This document shows positions 45,101 through 58,089 of a DNA stretch of 64,000 nucleotides, in pieces. Every line of letters starts with the position of its first letter. Position 1 is the first letter of the stretch. This DNA is from Zygaena filipendulae (Eukaryota; Arthropoda; Insecta; Lepidoptera; Zygaenidae), in NCBI GenBank assembly GCA_907165275.2, contig OU015665.1:8432001-8496000 (forward strand), read 5' to 3'. The notes below the pieces were generated by a model. The model did not search any database, had not been told where the DNA came from, and saw only the letters and a program-made list of their open reading frames with translations. The position numbers and the translations under genes were made by a program.

Positions 45101-48100
45101 ACCTTCTCTCTGTATGTACCTATGTAAGTAAGGAGTCTGAGTTCTGTCAAAATGTAAACATCAATTTTTGAATACAAAAAGGAACAGTTTTAAAAAAATA
45201 AAAAGGTATTAAGGCCTCTCCACATTCACGCCCGAAGCCACGAAACAGCCGGGAAACTCCCGCGCCATGAGTCCACACTCATGGATAGGAGAAGTAAGTA
45301 AATTTGTGAAAAAAATTAATGAAATCTTGTGTTATTTTACTGTATTAGAGAATTTTGGATGATGGTAGTCAGTAACATTATTGCCAATAATAATAAAATT
45401 GTTATTTTCAGTGAGAAATGAACCTACTGTGGCTTACTTTTTTTTCTTCTTACGGCAATTATCCACTTATTTCTTGGGTCTCGTGTCCACCACAGTCTTA
45501 GAAATTGGTAAAATTTACAGTCAGCGACAAAATGTCAATTTTAGCCGTAGCGAGCGCTGTGATCACTAAGGCTACTCCCTCCATCCGCTTTGCACCTTGC
45601 CAATAGCAGCCTCGTTACATAGTTTCTCTACCCCTTTTCTTTAACTTCATCCAACGACTTGGAAGTTAGAAGTAATCTTTTGTGATTTCACTTCCCAAAA
45701 CTATTCGATTTTTATACCCCGTCATATTGTACCTCTGTGCTCAAAAAATAGTCGACGACTTTAATCACGTACCGTGCGCGATGAATTCGGATTTGTAAAA
45801 AATTCTGGGAAAATTTCCAAAATTGATGAAATTTTCCTTCTGTCCACTGTAAGTTTTAAAATCATTTCCACTGTCAAAAACCTTGATCTCTTTGTCAATA
45901 GTGCCTATTTTTCCGTAATCTCGTCATATGGACAAAAATTACTCGCTTCTCAGAATTTTCTGCGTTCTCTTCCATTTTCTCCTCATTTTTATTAAAATCT
46001 CCTTAATCCAAGGAGTGGAACCTTCTCTTTCTTGATTACGCCGATGTGTGCTATTATGAATCTGACGGAAGAGTAACGCGATAAGACGTTGGAGCGACTG
46101 CAAAATGTGTGTGTGTGACTTACATATTCGCTTTAGACGCACTACACATATTCTTTGTACCTACCATAGTGCTGCGGGATCCCAGGTCACCGTCTTACTT
46201 CAAAGAAAGTTTCAGACTTCTTTTTGTCGGCCGTGAAGCTACATCGGGTAGTTAGTTAGTTCTTTATTTCTCTAATCACCAAACACGTTTTACTCACATC
46301 ACAGGTGATGGTATTTTTCCTCAGTTTAGTAAAAAATCTGCTAGTAACCATAACACTCCCTGTTATTTACTTATCACTTTAGATATAAATCTACAAATTG
46401 CTTTCTTCAAATTTTAAGTTATAAATTCAGGCCAGATTCGCTTGGACGTAAATTTTCCATTTTTGACTTTTAACTTTTGTAGCTTCCATGTAGATTATTT
46501 TATGAATGAAAGTACATGTTCAAAATAGTAAAGTATGAAAATACTTTGATTTTACAGAGAATCGTACGCAAAAGCCGTTATACCTAAGGTGAATCGTTTT
46601 TGAAAACCATTTTTTTTTTACTATGAAAAAACCCAAACATACATAAGCTCAATTCAGATACCTCTCAATACGAACTAGAATGCACTTAAATTTTACTATT
46701 AAACTTCTCTGTGCATCCTGTTATTTCTAAAAATTTCATGGTGCAACCAAATTGCCCCCTCCTCAACTAAATCCTGGATCCGCCCCTGGTTATATCACTA
46801 CATGTACATAACTATAGTAACCATTAAATTACAAGAGAAACTTATCAATCTAATAAGTCATCGCCGAAGAATTTTACAATCACACTCATGAAGGAATTAC
46901 ATATAGTGACAATATCTCTAAGACGTATCCCTGGGACTAGTATAGTATTATTTTATCTGTGCCCTGGGCATCACGTAGTGAATAGTGATTATATTAATTA
47001 TCTTTGCTGGGCATAGTGTAACTTACCATTCACACGTCGCTATAGAAAATAACACTGCAAAGTCCATAATGTAGTACTAGTAGGTAAAATACAATAATGT
47101 AACATGTTTATAGTAAGTGGGTATATAATATATAATACACAATATTATAGAATATGGAGACACATAAACTAGTTATCACACTGCAGACCGGGACCGACCG
47201 AGTCGACCGAGCTCCGGCGGCGGCCGTCACTCGGTGACATTCAAAGGTTTTATTTCACAGGCTGACTCTTTCATGCATAACATGATAACAGAGTGTTTTC
47301 TCGACATTAAATATTTCTAATTTTTTTTTCCATAGTCAAGATAACAGTGTATAACTTTCGTTTCAACGATCAAAGAACGTCAAACAATGCATGAAACCAT
47401 GAAACGATGTAGGCAACTACTATGATTCTCAATCACTTGCGATCGAGTTCATCGAAACCAAATACGAGTAGGTATTATACCTATTAAATAATATCGAAAC
47501 TATAGCGATAGATATAGCATATTAGGTTGTATTAACAAAGTAGCATTGGTACAAGCGAGCGTCCTTAAACATATGTAGAGAACTAGACAGTTTCGATAAT
47601 CTGAAATTGTCGGTCATGAGGACGAGAAGGGTCGCGGAAGATCACCATCCTGATATGTGATGGGCAGACATAATGTAGGTCACAAAGTGCACCAGCTGTC
47701 TCGAGAGCTGTCGTAAAACGTGTTGTTCGAAGTAGTCATCCTCAGTCATTAAACATCTAATAAGAGACTAACGGCCGCACTCCGAGTCGACTTTAATGAT
47801 TACTTAGTTAAGTATTGATTTTTAAAACAAAACTGCCGCAATCAGAGACGTTCAGTAAATTAATGTTAATTGGCATTTAATGAGATGTAACTTAATTAGT
47901 GAAATGCCAATTAACAATAATTTATTAAACTTGTCTGATGGCGGCAGTTTTGTTTTAAAAATCTATACTTAACTAAGTAATCATTAAATTCGACTCTGAG
48001 TGCGGCGGTAAGGTTTATAGAATTTTTAATCATAGTTAGCTATTAAATAGTATAACTTGGCAAGGTCACAAGGGCAGATACTTGTTGAGATTACTTAAGA

Positions 48101-51100
48101 TTCATCAATGTCGTATTATAATCGATGGTTAAGTAGATATATTAATTAATAATGTATTACGATTAATTGGTTTGCAATAATTTCCGCCACACTTGCTGCA
48201 CACCTCGTGCGCTGTAATTAGTACCTACCTACCTTACTACCTACCTATTATTATCTGTGTTAATAATTTGTAAATGGTATCGAAACTCACCATAAACTGA
48301 TCCAACTGGCCGTTGGCTACCTTTTGTGATATAAAAAGAAAAACAAAAATTACTACCGAATCACATGCGCTCTAAAGTACGTACTTATGTGCTACAACAT
48401 TTTGTGGGGGAATCGCTTTTATTGCCATTCCTGTGCACACATGCAATAAATGCTAGTGGCGTGCCTTATTCGCAACCGCATCGTGTGAATGGGGAAACAA
48501 AATGATCTGCATTCGTTTCGTTCTATGTACAATAATAGTTTATTTTTACCACTGAGTAAAAAAAAACGATCAAGCATTCACATAGTAATGGAAAATTCAT
48601 AGTCGTAGTATAAATACGATTTCAGTAACAAAATACAAAACTTTACTGGAAAACGGCCATGGTATATAGGGATGACGGACCAGGTGAATAAAACTCTTAG
48701 TATACATTTGAAAGAGAGATAATAATATATTATGTTTGCGCAAAGTTGTAGGTAGACAGAATGTGTAACACAAATTACACTCACATTCGAGGTGACGATG
48801 ATGGCGGCTGGTCCCAACCCCATGACTAGATACAGCAGCAGCTCCAGCATCTTGTATCTCTCGTGGAATATCTGTTGGTACGTGATGCCGAGCACCGCCA
48901 GTAGCCATATGGCCCAGCGCAGCTCGCGGAGCATCCAACACGAGAGCGTGCCGACCGTCAGCCACGGGAAGTACGAGCTGGCTATGAATATGTAGATCAT
49001 GGCGCGGTCGCAACGGTGGAGGAAGTGCTTCATCTTGCTGCAACAATGCGGACAGTTTGAAGGTCAATGGTTTTAGCCTCGATAGAGCCGAAATAGGCCA
49101 GTTGACTAAATTTTGAGTCAAAATGTCGCATGACGTCACGCCTTGGTACAGTTTATACGTGGTAGTGACGTCACAAGCCCTGACTCTTTAAACTTTAATG
49201 CGTTTTATCTAAGCGTTTTTTTATTAATTTGAAAAAGCAAAATATTTATGTCTATTATTTTTTCATCATCCAACTGACGTACCAACTAAATAGAATTTTG
49301 ATTTTAATATACCCCGGCAGCATGTCTGTAGGCAACATAAGGCGTCAGTCAATGGACTGGGAGGTTATAATTTCTTCATATAAATTGTAGATAAAAAAGC
49401 AGTGCTGTCAAAGAAAAAAAACATACAAACAGCCGAATGCAGAACCTCCTCCTATTGGGAAGTCGGACAAAAAGAAGCAGGTTCTTTCAGAGATACTTAA
49501 TCTTTATTATTTGTTATGGTATGCCGCCTCTTCACGCTATCGCAGAGTGAAGTTACACGATGCGTTGCTCGGGGTGATGCCAATCATTTGATTGTGATTG
49601 ACATCACCTTTGGTAAAGCCGAAAGCTGCGGCATGCGCATTCGCTAATAAATTAGGTCATTTAGATTGGTCATAGGTAATTTAGAATTAATCATAATGTA
49701 TATTGACTGATTTTAGATCAAAAGTTAAAAGAAACGCAAGTGAGTGTTAAGTTTTTTTTTCGAAAATAGGTACATAAAAAATCTTTCTGAGAAACTTTCC
49801 TCCATACGAGATGCTAAAGAAGAATCCACTTCAATAAATACAATATGTAAAGGTACTTTTAGTAATATCACAGATAATATAATACTACATATATTGGTAA
49901 GTGATAATATGCATGAAAAACATTCTTAATCAATACATAATAAAAAACAAAGTCGCTTTTCGCTGTCTGTCTGTCCCTATGTATGCTTAGATCTGTAAAA
50001 CTACGCAACGGATTTACATGCCGTTTTCACCAATAGATAGAGTGATTCATGAGGAAGGTTTATATCTATATTTTTCCTGTAATTCCCGCGTGAACTCCGA
50101 AATTACCGGAAGAAACCACGGGGGACCGCTAGTATAATATATTTAATAATATTAGTCTTCGTGGGTATAGACTAATGACATTATTATAGAATAATGACTA
50201 TCTTTTGATGAACACTCATCATTTCTAGGCCATTCAGACTAGACTTTAGCCTTGTTTTTATCTTGTCTCGCGTGACTATTTATTGGCCAATACATTGTGA
50301 ATGGCCATTTGATTAAATTATTTCGAGTTCCCAACGGAGCATCCGTCCCCTTTCCCCTTCTCTTGACTACGTCCGCGCGTCCTTGAGAACACATGAGTGG
50401 AACGCGAACGGTGCGGTGGAGGAACTATGTGGGGGCGGGCGGCTTAACAATATGAGACAGACGACAGTGGACTAGCAAAATAACAAAATAAACGTTATTT
50501 ACTGTCCCTAAAGCTCTCTAAAGCTCATGTGATGGTAATAAATAAATAATAAACTGTATGCTAACATTATGAATGAAAAAGTGTATTGGTGTTTCCTTCT
50601 TTCACACATTAAGCAACAGAGTGCCAATAATGCTCACGAAAAACACAAAACCGTAACGACTAACGCTCCTGAATCGATAAGGGTCTCCTCACTAATACGC
50701 TCGTTGCAGTGGCCAATCGGCTTATTGCACGTTCGCCAGTGCCAATATACTCGAGGTTGTCCTTATCGAGGCGGGAGTAGTGAAGTTTGAGGGAGCAGAA
50801 TTGGTTCTTCGAACGACTTGAGACTGCAGAGAAATGATATTTAGCACCGAGAAATGATATAATATAGTCTACTTTAAACCCTGGCCCCGGTACATCGAAA
50901 AGATAATAATATTATAATTTATGGCCGCCTCAAGTTAAGCAGAGCTTGTATCTTACCAGATAACTGATATAATACTACTTTTCCGGCTGCACGCAGTCGT
51001 TTTTATGATTACTTAATTTTAAGTAAAGATTTAAAAACAAAAACTGCCGTTGTGAAATGTTAATTGGCATTTAACTAAATTTAACTTAGTGAAATGCCAA

Positions 51101-54100
51101 TTAACATTAATTTGATAAAAATCTCTGAGTGCGGCAGTTTTTTTAACCGACTTCCAAAAAGGAGGAGGTTCTATGTTCGATTGTATGTAGTATGTTTTTT
51201 TTTTATGTATGTTCACCGATTACTCGAAGATGGTTGGACCGATTTGGAAAATTCTTTTTTTGTTTGAAAGGGTTTACTCCCAATTAGGTCCCATTGCCAC
51301 CAAGTTGGGATCTGATGATGGGATCTTGGAGAAATCGAGGGAACTCTTCAAAAATTATAGGCACACCTATAGCGATTTGGGTATTTTTTATAGTAAATCG
51401 TTCATTTGCTGATGAAAAGCAAAATTTGAAGAAGTGGAACTGATGATGAAGACCACGGATGGTCATCAGAACTACTTAACAATAATACCTATTTCATGGG
51501 TTCCGAATGGAGCGATTTCAAAAATTGTTTTTTTTGTTTGAAAGGGGATACTCCCAAATCGATTCCATTGTCACCAAATTAAGATCTGATGATGGGATCT
51601 TGGAGTAATCGAGGGAACTCTTCAAAAATTATAGGTACACCTATAGCGATTTTTGTATTTTTTATAGTAAATCGTTTATTTGCTTTGGGAAACCAAAATT
51701 TGAAGAAGTGGAACTGATGATGAAAACCACAGATGGTCATCGGAACTACTCAATAATACGTATTTCACGGGTTCTGAATCGTTAACTTTGATATGGTTTC
51801 TAAACAATTTATGCCCGTCACAATGTATATGGTGAAGTGGAACTGATGGTGATGCACTAGGAGAACTCCTCAACAATTAACGTCCCTGCGTCGGGAAAAG
51901 TAATATTTTGTAAAAGGTGATGAGCAGGTGACATTAGGCTATTGTAACTTAGAGAAATTACCAACTAAGTCACTTAAAAGCGAAAAATAAACAAAAATTT
52001 TTAACAAAAAAATTAAAACCGACTTCCAAAAACACAAAACTGAAAAGCTAAAAATAAAATGCTAAAATTAACAAAATACCGATTTAATCCAAAAGACAAA
52101 AACACACGTAATATTATTATTGGTTTGTGCTACCACTGATGGGTATGAAGTCGGTGACAAGCCAAATATGGAGGGGGTAGATGGGCTAAGTCGACTCCCG
52201 CCACCAGCTCTTCGTGAGCAGAACAACCTAAGTGGGCAGACACCAGCGGGCTTGTCACCGAATTCAAACCGATCAGTGGTAGCACAAACCAATAATAATA
52301 TTACGTGTGTTTTTGTCTTTTGGATTAAATCGGTATTTTGTTAATTTTAGCATTTTATTTTTAGCTTTTCAGTTTTGTGTTTTTGGAAGTCGGTTTTAAT
52401 TTTTTTTTTAAATCTTTACTTAAAATTAAGTAGGTAGGTATAGGTACCTACCATTAAAACGACTCTGAGTGCGGCCGATAACGTGTAATATAAGTACATT
52501 ATGTACATTATGTACGTGTATGTACACACACAATACCCAGACTTGGGTAAACCAAAGATATAAAAATATTAAAGAATATAAAATATCATTGGGTAAACAC
52601 AAATATTCATCACATAAATGTTTACCATGATGCGGGAATCGAACCCGCGACACCTAACCCAACAGTCAAATTCACTACACCGCATCAACCGGTGGCTGTC
52701 ACGGATGAAACCGGAAGCAGTAGCTATACCTATTTAGATACATCAGATTACGCTGCAGATGTGGCCCCCAAATTAGTATAATTTCCCTTGATGCCGGTGA
52801 CTATAGACATGGACTAAGCCGACTAATCTTTACATACATATAAAATGCTTTGTCCTGCATGAATGATTGACTGACGGATCAACGCACAGTCTTAAACCGC
52901 TGATTGTAGAGACCGGAAATTTTGGAGGGAGTCTTCTTTGTATGACGTAGGCATCCGATAAGAAAGGATTTTTGAACCCTAAGGGGGTGAAAAGGGGCGC
53001 AAAATTTGTATGTAACAAAATTCCGACGGAACTCCGAAATTATCGCGGGTGCAACCGCGCGGGACGGCTAGTATACTTACTACTTAGTACTTAAGTACAT
53101 AATAATATAGAGACGTTTCCGTTGGACAAGTCGAATGCGACTAGTCGAAGTTTCGAACACACACATGATCTATGACTATTTTATGGCCAAATTGGGAGAA
53201 AATCCAATCTCCAAGAAAATTACTATTCGCATTATAATTGTGTACTTAGGTACTACCTACTATTAATTTTGAATTTTAACGGTGTACGTTGTTTCCCCAC
53301 TACGGAACTACACTAAATTTTAATTGTGATCTGTACTATACGTAATATTATCGTATAAAGAGGTATAGTTTGTAAATTGGTTCGGATGTAAGGGGTAATC
53401 TCTGGAACTACTGAATCGGTTCTAAGAATTCATTCACAGTATCCCCGAGTGTTACTGTTATAGAATTTTTTTAGTTTCCTAAGTAACGAAATCCACTTTG
53501 GCAAAACCGCGGGGGAACAACTGATTTTTGGTAAAATAATAATAAATGATGATATCAGCAACGAATAATAGCAGTAGATATTATCTTCTATACATGGCTG
53601 ACTGCAGATACGTACATACCTACATACATACAAGTCATCAACATCTCCCTTGGCAATAAACGATATTGCATAAACTTGTTTGTAGATGTTTGTTGTTTTC
53701 TAAAAGTATCAGACAACCTCCATTCTCAACAACAAGTATGGAGGCATTACCTGCCTACTCTATAATTAATTTAGCCTTGAGTGACTTACCGCGCGGTGCG
53801 GAACGGAAGCCTAGCAACGAACTTACATAAGGATTATGTTTTATTCTCGTACCAAAACCCTTTTAGACTACAGCAGCGCAAACAGCACCTTGTATTACGT
53901 CAGAATATGTATATAATACTTAATTTACTGCGTTAAGACAATGGTTAAGAACCTCAAAATTATTAGGTACCTAACCTAACATAGGTACGGTACCTCACTC
54001 ATCTCTTCCTGTTAATACGAGAGCAGAAGCTTTAACTCCTTTGAAAGCATCACTAAAGGTGACTAAAGGTCACGTAAACTGTACCTAATTGTTTTTGACT

Positions 54101-57100
54101 ATGATCTCATACACCATAGAAATAGGGCTCGAAAGCATCTCGTTTTGTCTGAATGCTCGTGCATGAGACTAATCTTATGTTTAATAAAGGCCAAGCTATA
54201 GAATGGCTATAGAAGACAGTGCTGATAACTCTGTCTACCATGTACGTACATATAATACGTACGTATATGGAACTAGCCTCCATTTTTAAATGCAAAAATT
54301 GGTAGATATGTTTCCTATATCAATATATAGAATGTCTTTGGCAAATATGTTAGTTGAGTTCGGACACGTCTAGCTTGTGTCAAATCAGTACAGAACTAGC
54401 TTGATTGAATAGCTTTCAAAAATAATCCCGTGCAAGTATCTCATTCATAAATGAGATGATAAAGTGCACAGTTTGAACCAAAGAAAATAATACTCTCTGA
54501 CGAGAATTGAACTAACCTTAGGGTAGTTATGGCCGTTCACTAAGGATCCTCGCATATAAAAAAATACAGTCTGTTGGGTTCCCATTCATATTATATCATA
54601 TTTTTTCGTAATAATTATTAACATCTTGCATCTATACTTAATATAAAAAGTGTGTTCCCGACAACCCCTACATAGCCAATCAGTGCTTTATCATCTGTTT
54701 ATGTGTTGACAAAATATGTTTGTAATGTCACCGGCGCGTCGCGGTGCACGCAGCGCATACATATTATATACTTAGGCGTTCCGATTTCCATGTATAAAGA
54801 TGGACAACCCAGTGCTTGGGATTAAATCCGATAAAAGCCTGCCGTTTTCGGGTGTAAACCTGATAACAGACCGTAAAAGGTTGACTTTTATCGGGTTTAA
54901 GCCCAAGCACCGGGTTGATTCCCTTCCATGTAGTTTATTTTTTTTGCAACTGTTTAAAAAAATACAAAATACAGTCAAACAAAGCACCTGCCCTTTTTTT
55001 AAAGTCGATTCAAATGATAATTTTTGAAATAAAAAGTAATTTTTGTTATGAATTTGTAATTTCATTTGTACGTTCATTTGTTACGTACTAAAAAAAAATT
55101 ATGAAAGGGTCAGTTTTTGGGATCGCGGTCTCGGTCCCAAAAAAGTGATGACTCAAAACAGCTCACTCATTGGGCTGTTTACCTAAAATTATTGCTTTTA
55201 GAGCTGGATGCATCTAAGTATTTGTATCCTACTCACGTGTCAGACCTGCAGCAGCAAATCGAATGGAAGGTAGTGGAGACGGCGAATAGCAGACATAGAG
55301 CGAGGCCATAGACAACGGCGGCGATGGCTTGCGGCGCGTTTGTGCTGCGCGTGAGCAACTCGCGCGCGCCCAGCGATGCCGGCGCGACGCACACCGCGTG
55401 CGTGCACACGTTCGCCACATTCTCTACCTGATTGATTACAAAAGGAAATTTTCAAATTTCGAATGATGACAGATACCTAACCGATCAATGTCGAGTGATT
55501 TAAAATTTTAATTTCGAAAATATAGTATAAAGGTTGATTCCAAAAATTGTTTTCTTGTTTTCATAAGATTCCTTTAGAAGCTTCTGTCTCTGCAAGCAAG
55601 TGGGGTAAGAGTAAACACTAGGCAGAGACTGCATCATAAAATGCAAGTGTCGCTAATTAGGATTTGATACCGCATCTCCATAATGGCGTAAGTACGCACA
55701 AATGAAACAAAAATGCCAAATATGTTATATCTATACATATAAAATGCTTTCTTCTTTAATGACTGACTGGCAGATCAATGCACAGTCTAAACTGCTGATT
55801 GTAGAGATCTGAAACCTGGAGGGTGTGTTGTTTGTATGATGTAGGCATCCCATAGGAAAGGATTTTTGAAAATTCAACTCCTAAGGAGATAAAAAGTGGT
55901 TGCAAAGTTTGTATGGAACAATTCCGCGTGAACTTCGCTAATTATTGTGGCTGAAACCGTGCAGGACAGCTAGTATTGTGCATTTGTCCTATCCACCCAA
56001 AGGTTGTCTGGAAGAGATCGCTAGTAAAGCGATAAGACCGCCTTTTGTATGCCTTTTGTTATAAGTTTTTGTAAACACACTGTAACATTATTTTGGTGTA
56101 CAATCAAGTGTAATCTATTCTATTCTATATGTATGTATGTAAATAGAGATACAATTATTAAAACAATTGAGCAAATTATAACATTGATTTCACAGTTGAA
56201 GTGCATACCTACTCAAATTCAATTGAAAAAAGGTAACAAACCCAGGAATGTACACACAATGTTAGATTACAGAGAAATATAGGTTTTTGGACACATGAGT
56301 GTTTTGGTTTCTGGCACTAGAAATTAAATGGGCTTTGTGAATGAGGGCATTATTACCATTATTTAGGTACCTACTATTAGAAAATGTAAAATCTTTATAA
56401 CTCAGACGAAATAAAAACTCAAGACGGAGCGCTGAACAAAAAAGTGAAGCCGGTTTCGTAAATTTGTGGGCATTTAGTGAGTGTTGCCGTGCAGTGAAAA
56501 CTTATTACCCAAAATTGTTAAGTTCTAGAAAGATGAATGGATAAGTAAATAGATAAGTTAGTATTTTTTTAAGTTGTATACCTCGGTTGCATATTCGGGA
56601 ACCTTAAAAATATAGGTTTCGAAGTTATGATAAAATATGGAAAATAAAAATTAACGCCTATTTACATTTACATTAATTTTATGAATATTAAAAGTTAAAA
56701 TCGAAATAGGTAAATGAACGTGTTACATTAGGTTCCACGTCACATTACCTTAACCAAAAAACGGGGACTATTGTCACGCTCACTAGTAGCAACATTTATG
56801 AAAGTTGTGGAGGTTTTGTGTTCCAAGTTGTCATAAATTAATAAAATTGATATTTTATTAAAAATGTGGTTCTATCCTGCTTCTTATTTTTCGAAGATTG
56901 GTTTTTATACCCTCTCACTACAAAATTTGGCATTTTTTCTTTAAAAAATAGGAATTATTACAGCGTGACGCTCCGCGCGGCGGAATAGCTCAACTGAAAA
57001 GGTAAGGTGTAGTTTCGTTATATGTGTGTGCCTGTAACTGTGCATGTACACGCCGAGGCGTAGTTTTATCGGCTTCACTTCATTTTTCACAGCGCTCTGT

Positions 57101-57788
57101 CTTGACTTTTTACTTCGTCTGAGCTTTATAATTATTAAAATTTGTATTGTTCTATATATTATTATGTAAATCTTCTGCATGACTAGTAACACAGATCCCA
57201 ACCAAAATTTAACTGACAGTAACTTCCACCGAGAGAATTCCATGTCTCAAACTAAGGCTATATTTTGCTAGTAATTGAAATTTAAATTTTATTCTCTAAA
57301 TTATTTGTTTAATAATATTATCCAAGATTTATTTTAGTTATGGTTGCTTAGAACAAATTTGCTTTATGCTCTGATTGCTTAAAATATTTTTTTCTTCCAT
57401 AACTTTCTTTTTCTTTATTTTATTAGGAATTATTTCATTAAAAAATAAAATTGTTACTCAATAGTAAAACGTTGAAATATTGTATTACAATAGTAGACTG
57501 TAGATACAATATCCAAAGATATTATATAGGTACGGTATATACCTACCTATGATTTTCCACAGTTTCAAAGGGTTGAACCTCAAACACCTTTTATATAATA
57601 AATTAAGGCAGTAGGTACCTTACCTTGGTTGGCACATATGCCTTGTTGGCTGTGGCCCTTTCGTTCATCCATTTAATTGCTCTCATTCTTGCCCACGCAA
57701 GATCATAGTTGAAGAAAATTCTACTTTCATTGAACTTGGCTTTAACTTTCAGTAATATCATAGAAAAAAAATTTTGTAGGTCGCCCAT
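42198..57788 (-). CDS. MMD: PAQR-family membrane protein of the MMD (monocyte-to-macrophage differentiation) type, 265 or 275 residues
   Basis: Seven-pass membrane protein of the progestin/adipoQ receptor and hemolysin III superfamily; MMD-type members lie in Golgi or endosomal membranes in vertebrates. Exons in coding order: 57788-57624, 55427-55237, 49037-48785, an optional 48320-48291, and 42386-42198 (stop TGA). The phases agree: 798 nt without and 828 nt with the small exon. Recognisable parts: [31 protein letters not shown] (family His), [16 protein letters not shown] (family Asp), [20 protein letters not shown], and the final helix with [20 protein letters not shown], the AHAIWH block carrying the family histidines. 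The start is the ATG of MGDLQNFF at 57788; an upstream frame opens only with TTG. The two middle introns are long (6.2 kb each) and full of repeats. Confidence 0.93.
44538..46788. mobile_element. hAT-type element without transposase, 2251 bp, 8-bp target duplication GTTATATC
   Basis: Termini CAGGGGCGGATCCAGG and the exact inverse CCTGGATCCGCCCCTG, flanked by GTTATATC at 44530-44537 and 46789-46796. An 8-bp duplication with CAGGGG... ends marks the hAT superfamily. No transposase is recognisable inside, so it is non-autonomous. It lies in the last long intron of the MMD-type gene. Confidence 0.93.
47772..48008. mobile_element. Tourist-like MITE family P, copy 3 (most complete)
   Basis: Termini CGGCCGCACTC and GAGTGCGGCGG, flanked by TAA at 47769-47771 and 48009-48011. 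Both outer (TTAATGATTACTTAGTTAAG) and inner (GTTAATTGGCATTTAA) inverted arms are present. Confidence 0.88.
48291..48320 (-). CDS. Candidate 30-nt cassette exon of the MMD-type gene
   Basis: Reads [10 protein letters not shown]. It is preceded by a T-rich tract and CACAAAAG and followed by GTGAGT. Both borders are phase 0, as are the exons either side, so it could be skipped or included without a frame change. It would lengthen the loop before the last membrane segments, right before [13 protein letters not shown]. No other support is available. Confidence 0.5.
49085..49320. repeat. Family D dispersed repeat
   Basis: Two GACGTCAC sites (near 49130 and 49168) around a TGGTACAGTTTATACG stretch, then a T-rich tract and ATATACCCC. 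Related to 30442-30640. Confidence 0.45.
49970..50135. repeat. RTE-like/SINE-like dispersed repeat
   Basis: 'ctgtctgtctgtccctatg...aactccgaaattaccggaagaaaccacgggggaccgctagt' is a diverged copy of the family. Confidence 0.5.
50984..52477. mobile_element. Tourist-like MITE family P, copy 4, split by a 1.26 kb insertion
   Basis: The left part (50984-51140) has the outer arm and both inner arms up to GTGCGGCAGTTTTTTT. The remaining outer arm (AAATCTTTACTTAAAATTAAG ... GACTCTGAGTGCGGCCG) only resumes at about 52407. The interrupting piece starts and ends with AACCGACTTCC in inverse orientation. Confidence 0.7.
51141..52406. mobile_element. Composite insertion bounded by AACCGACTTCCAAAAA inverted ends
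   Basis: It begins AACCGACTTCCAAAAAGGAGG and ends TTTTTGGAAGTCGGTT. Inside are two tandem units of about 270 bp (from about 51235 and about 51510; 'gatgatgggatcttggag', 'gaactcttcaaaaattatag', 'gaagtggaactgatgatga'). A long, nearly perfect palindrome of about 390 bp then occupies 52016-52406, with stem ends AACCGACTTCCAAAAACACA. The two mirror-image open frames on the palindrome are not genes. Family not identified. Confidence 0.65.
52478..52695 (-). mobile_element. tRNA-derived SINE
   Basis: Read on -, a tRNA-like head (about 52691-52630) carries a perfect B box GGTTCGATTCC (52645-52635) and an A-box-like GATGCGGTGTAGTG. A body follows ('ggtaaacatttatgtgatgaatatttgtgttta', 'cccaagtctgggta') and a tail with GTACATAAT repeats. 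It directly abuts the split MITE. Confidence 0.75.
52840..53075. repeat. RTE-like/SINE-like dispersed repeat, copy related to 55735-55975
   Basis: Starts 'catacatataaaatgctttgtcctgcatgaatgattgactg' and ends 'tgcaaccgcgcgggacggctagt'. 55735-55975 carries the same start, middle ('ggcatcccataggaaaggatttttga') and end. Confidence 0.65.
54804..54917. repeat. Imperfect hairpin of about 114 bp
   Basis: CAACCCAGTGCTTGGGATTA near 54806 pairs with the inverse near 54895-54915 (AAGCCCAAGCACCGGGTTG). The stem runs on through ATCCGATAAAAG against CTTTTATCGGGT, leaving a loop of about 50 nt. It could be a MITE or a small-RNA precursor; the sequence alone does not decide. Confidence 0.6.
55735..55975. repeat. 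RTE-like/SINE-like dispersed repeat, second copy of the 52840 type
   Basis: Same start, middle and tail as 52840-53075, about 240 bp. Followed at 55982-56125 by a LINE/SINE tail like that at 38290. Confidence 0.65.
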
Positions 57789-58089
57789 TTGCAGCGGTAA
57801 GGTTTTTCGGTGACCGAGCAAATTATTAAATGGTCATGACACAAACAACAACGGCCCTAATTTAAAAATTAAGGTAACAATACTCATATTTTAATTCATG
57901 ATTCCCTTTTAAAAAAATACATTGTTCTGCCCTACGGCAACCAACGTCTCCACATATGTCTAGTTAATTTGTGGTCTCCACCAAGAGTAGGTAGGTAAAA
58001 ATACAAATTAAAATCGGTCTGTGAACGCGATCCATCAAACCACAAACTACTGACAACAGACAAATCATGACAAATGACTTATGAGAAAC

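Noticed and set aside
52068..52344. Two 74-residue frames with the same ends on opposite strands
   Set aside because: They are the two sides of one long palindrome.
52630..52691. A tRNA gene
   Set aside because: The B box is perfect but the stems do not form a full cloverleaf that I can verify, and a SINE body and tail follow directly.
57603..57821. Start of the MMD-type protein at the upstream TTG (57821)
   Set aside because: Not an ATG; the ATG at 57788 in the same frame is preferred.
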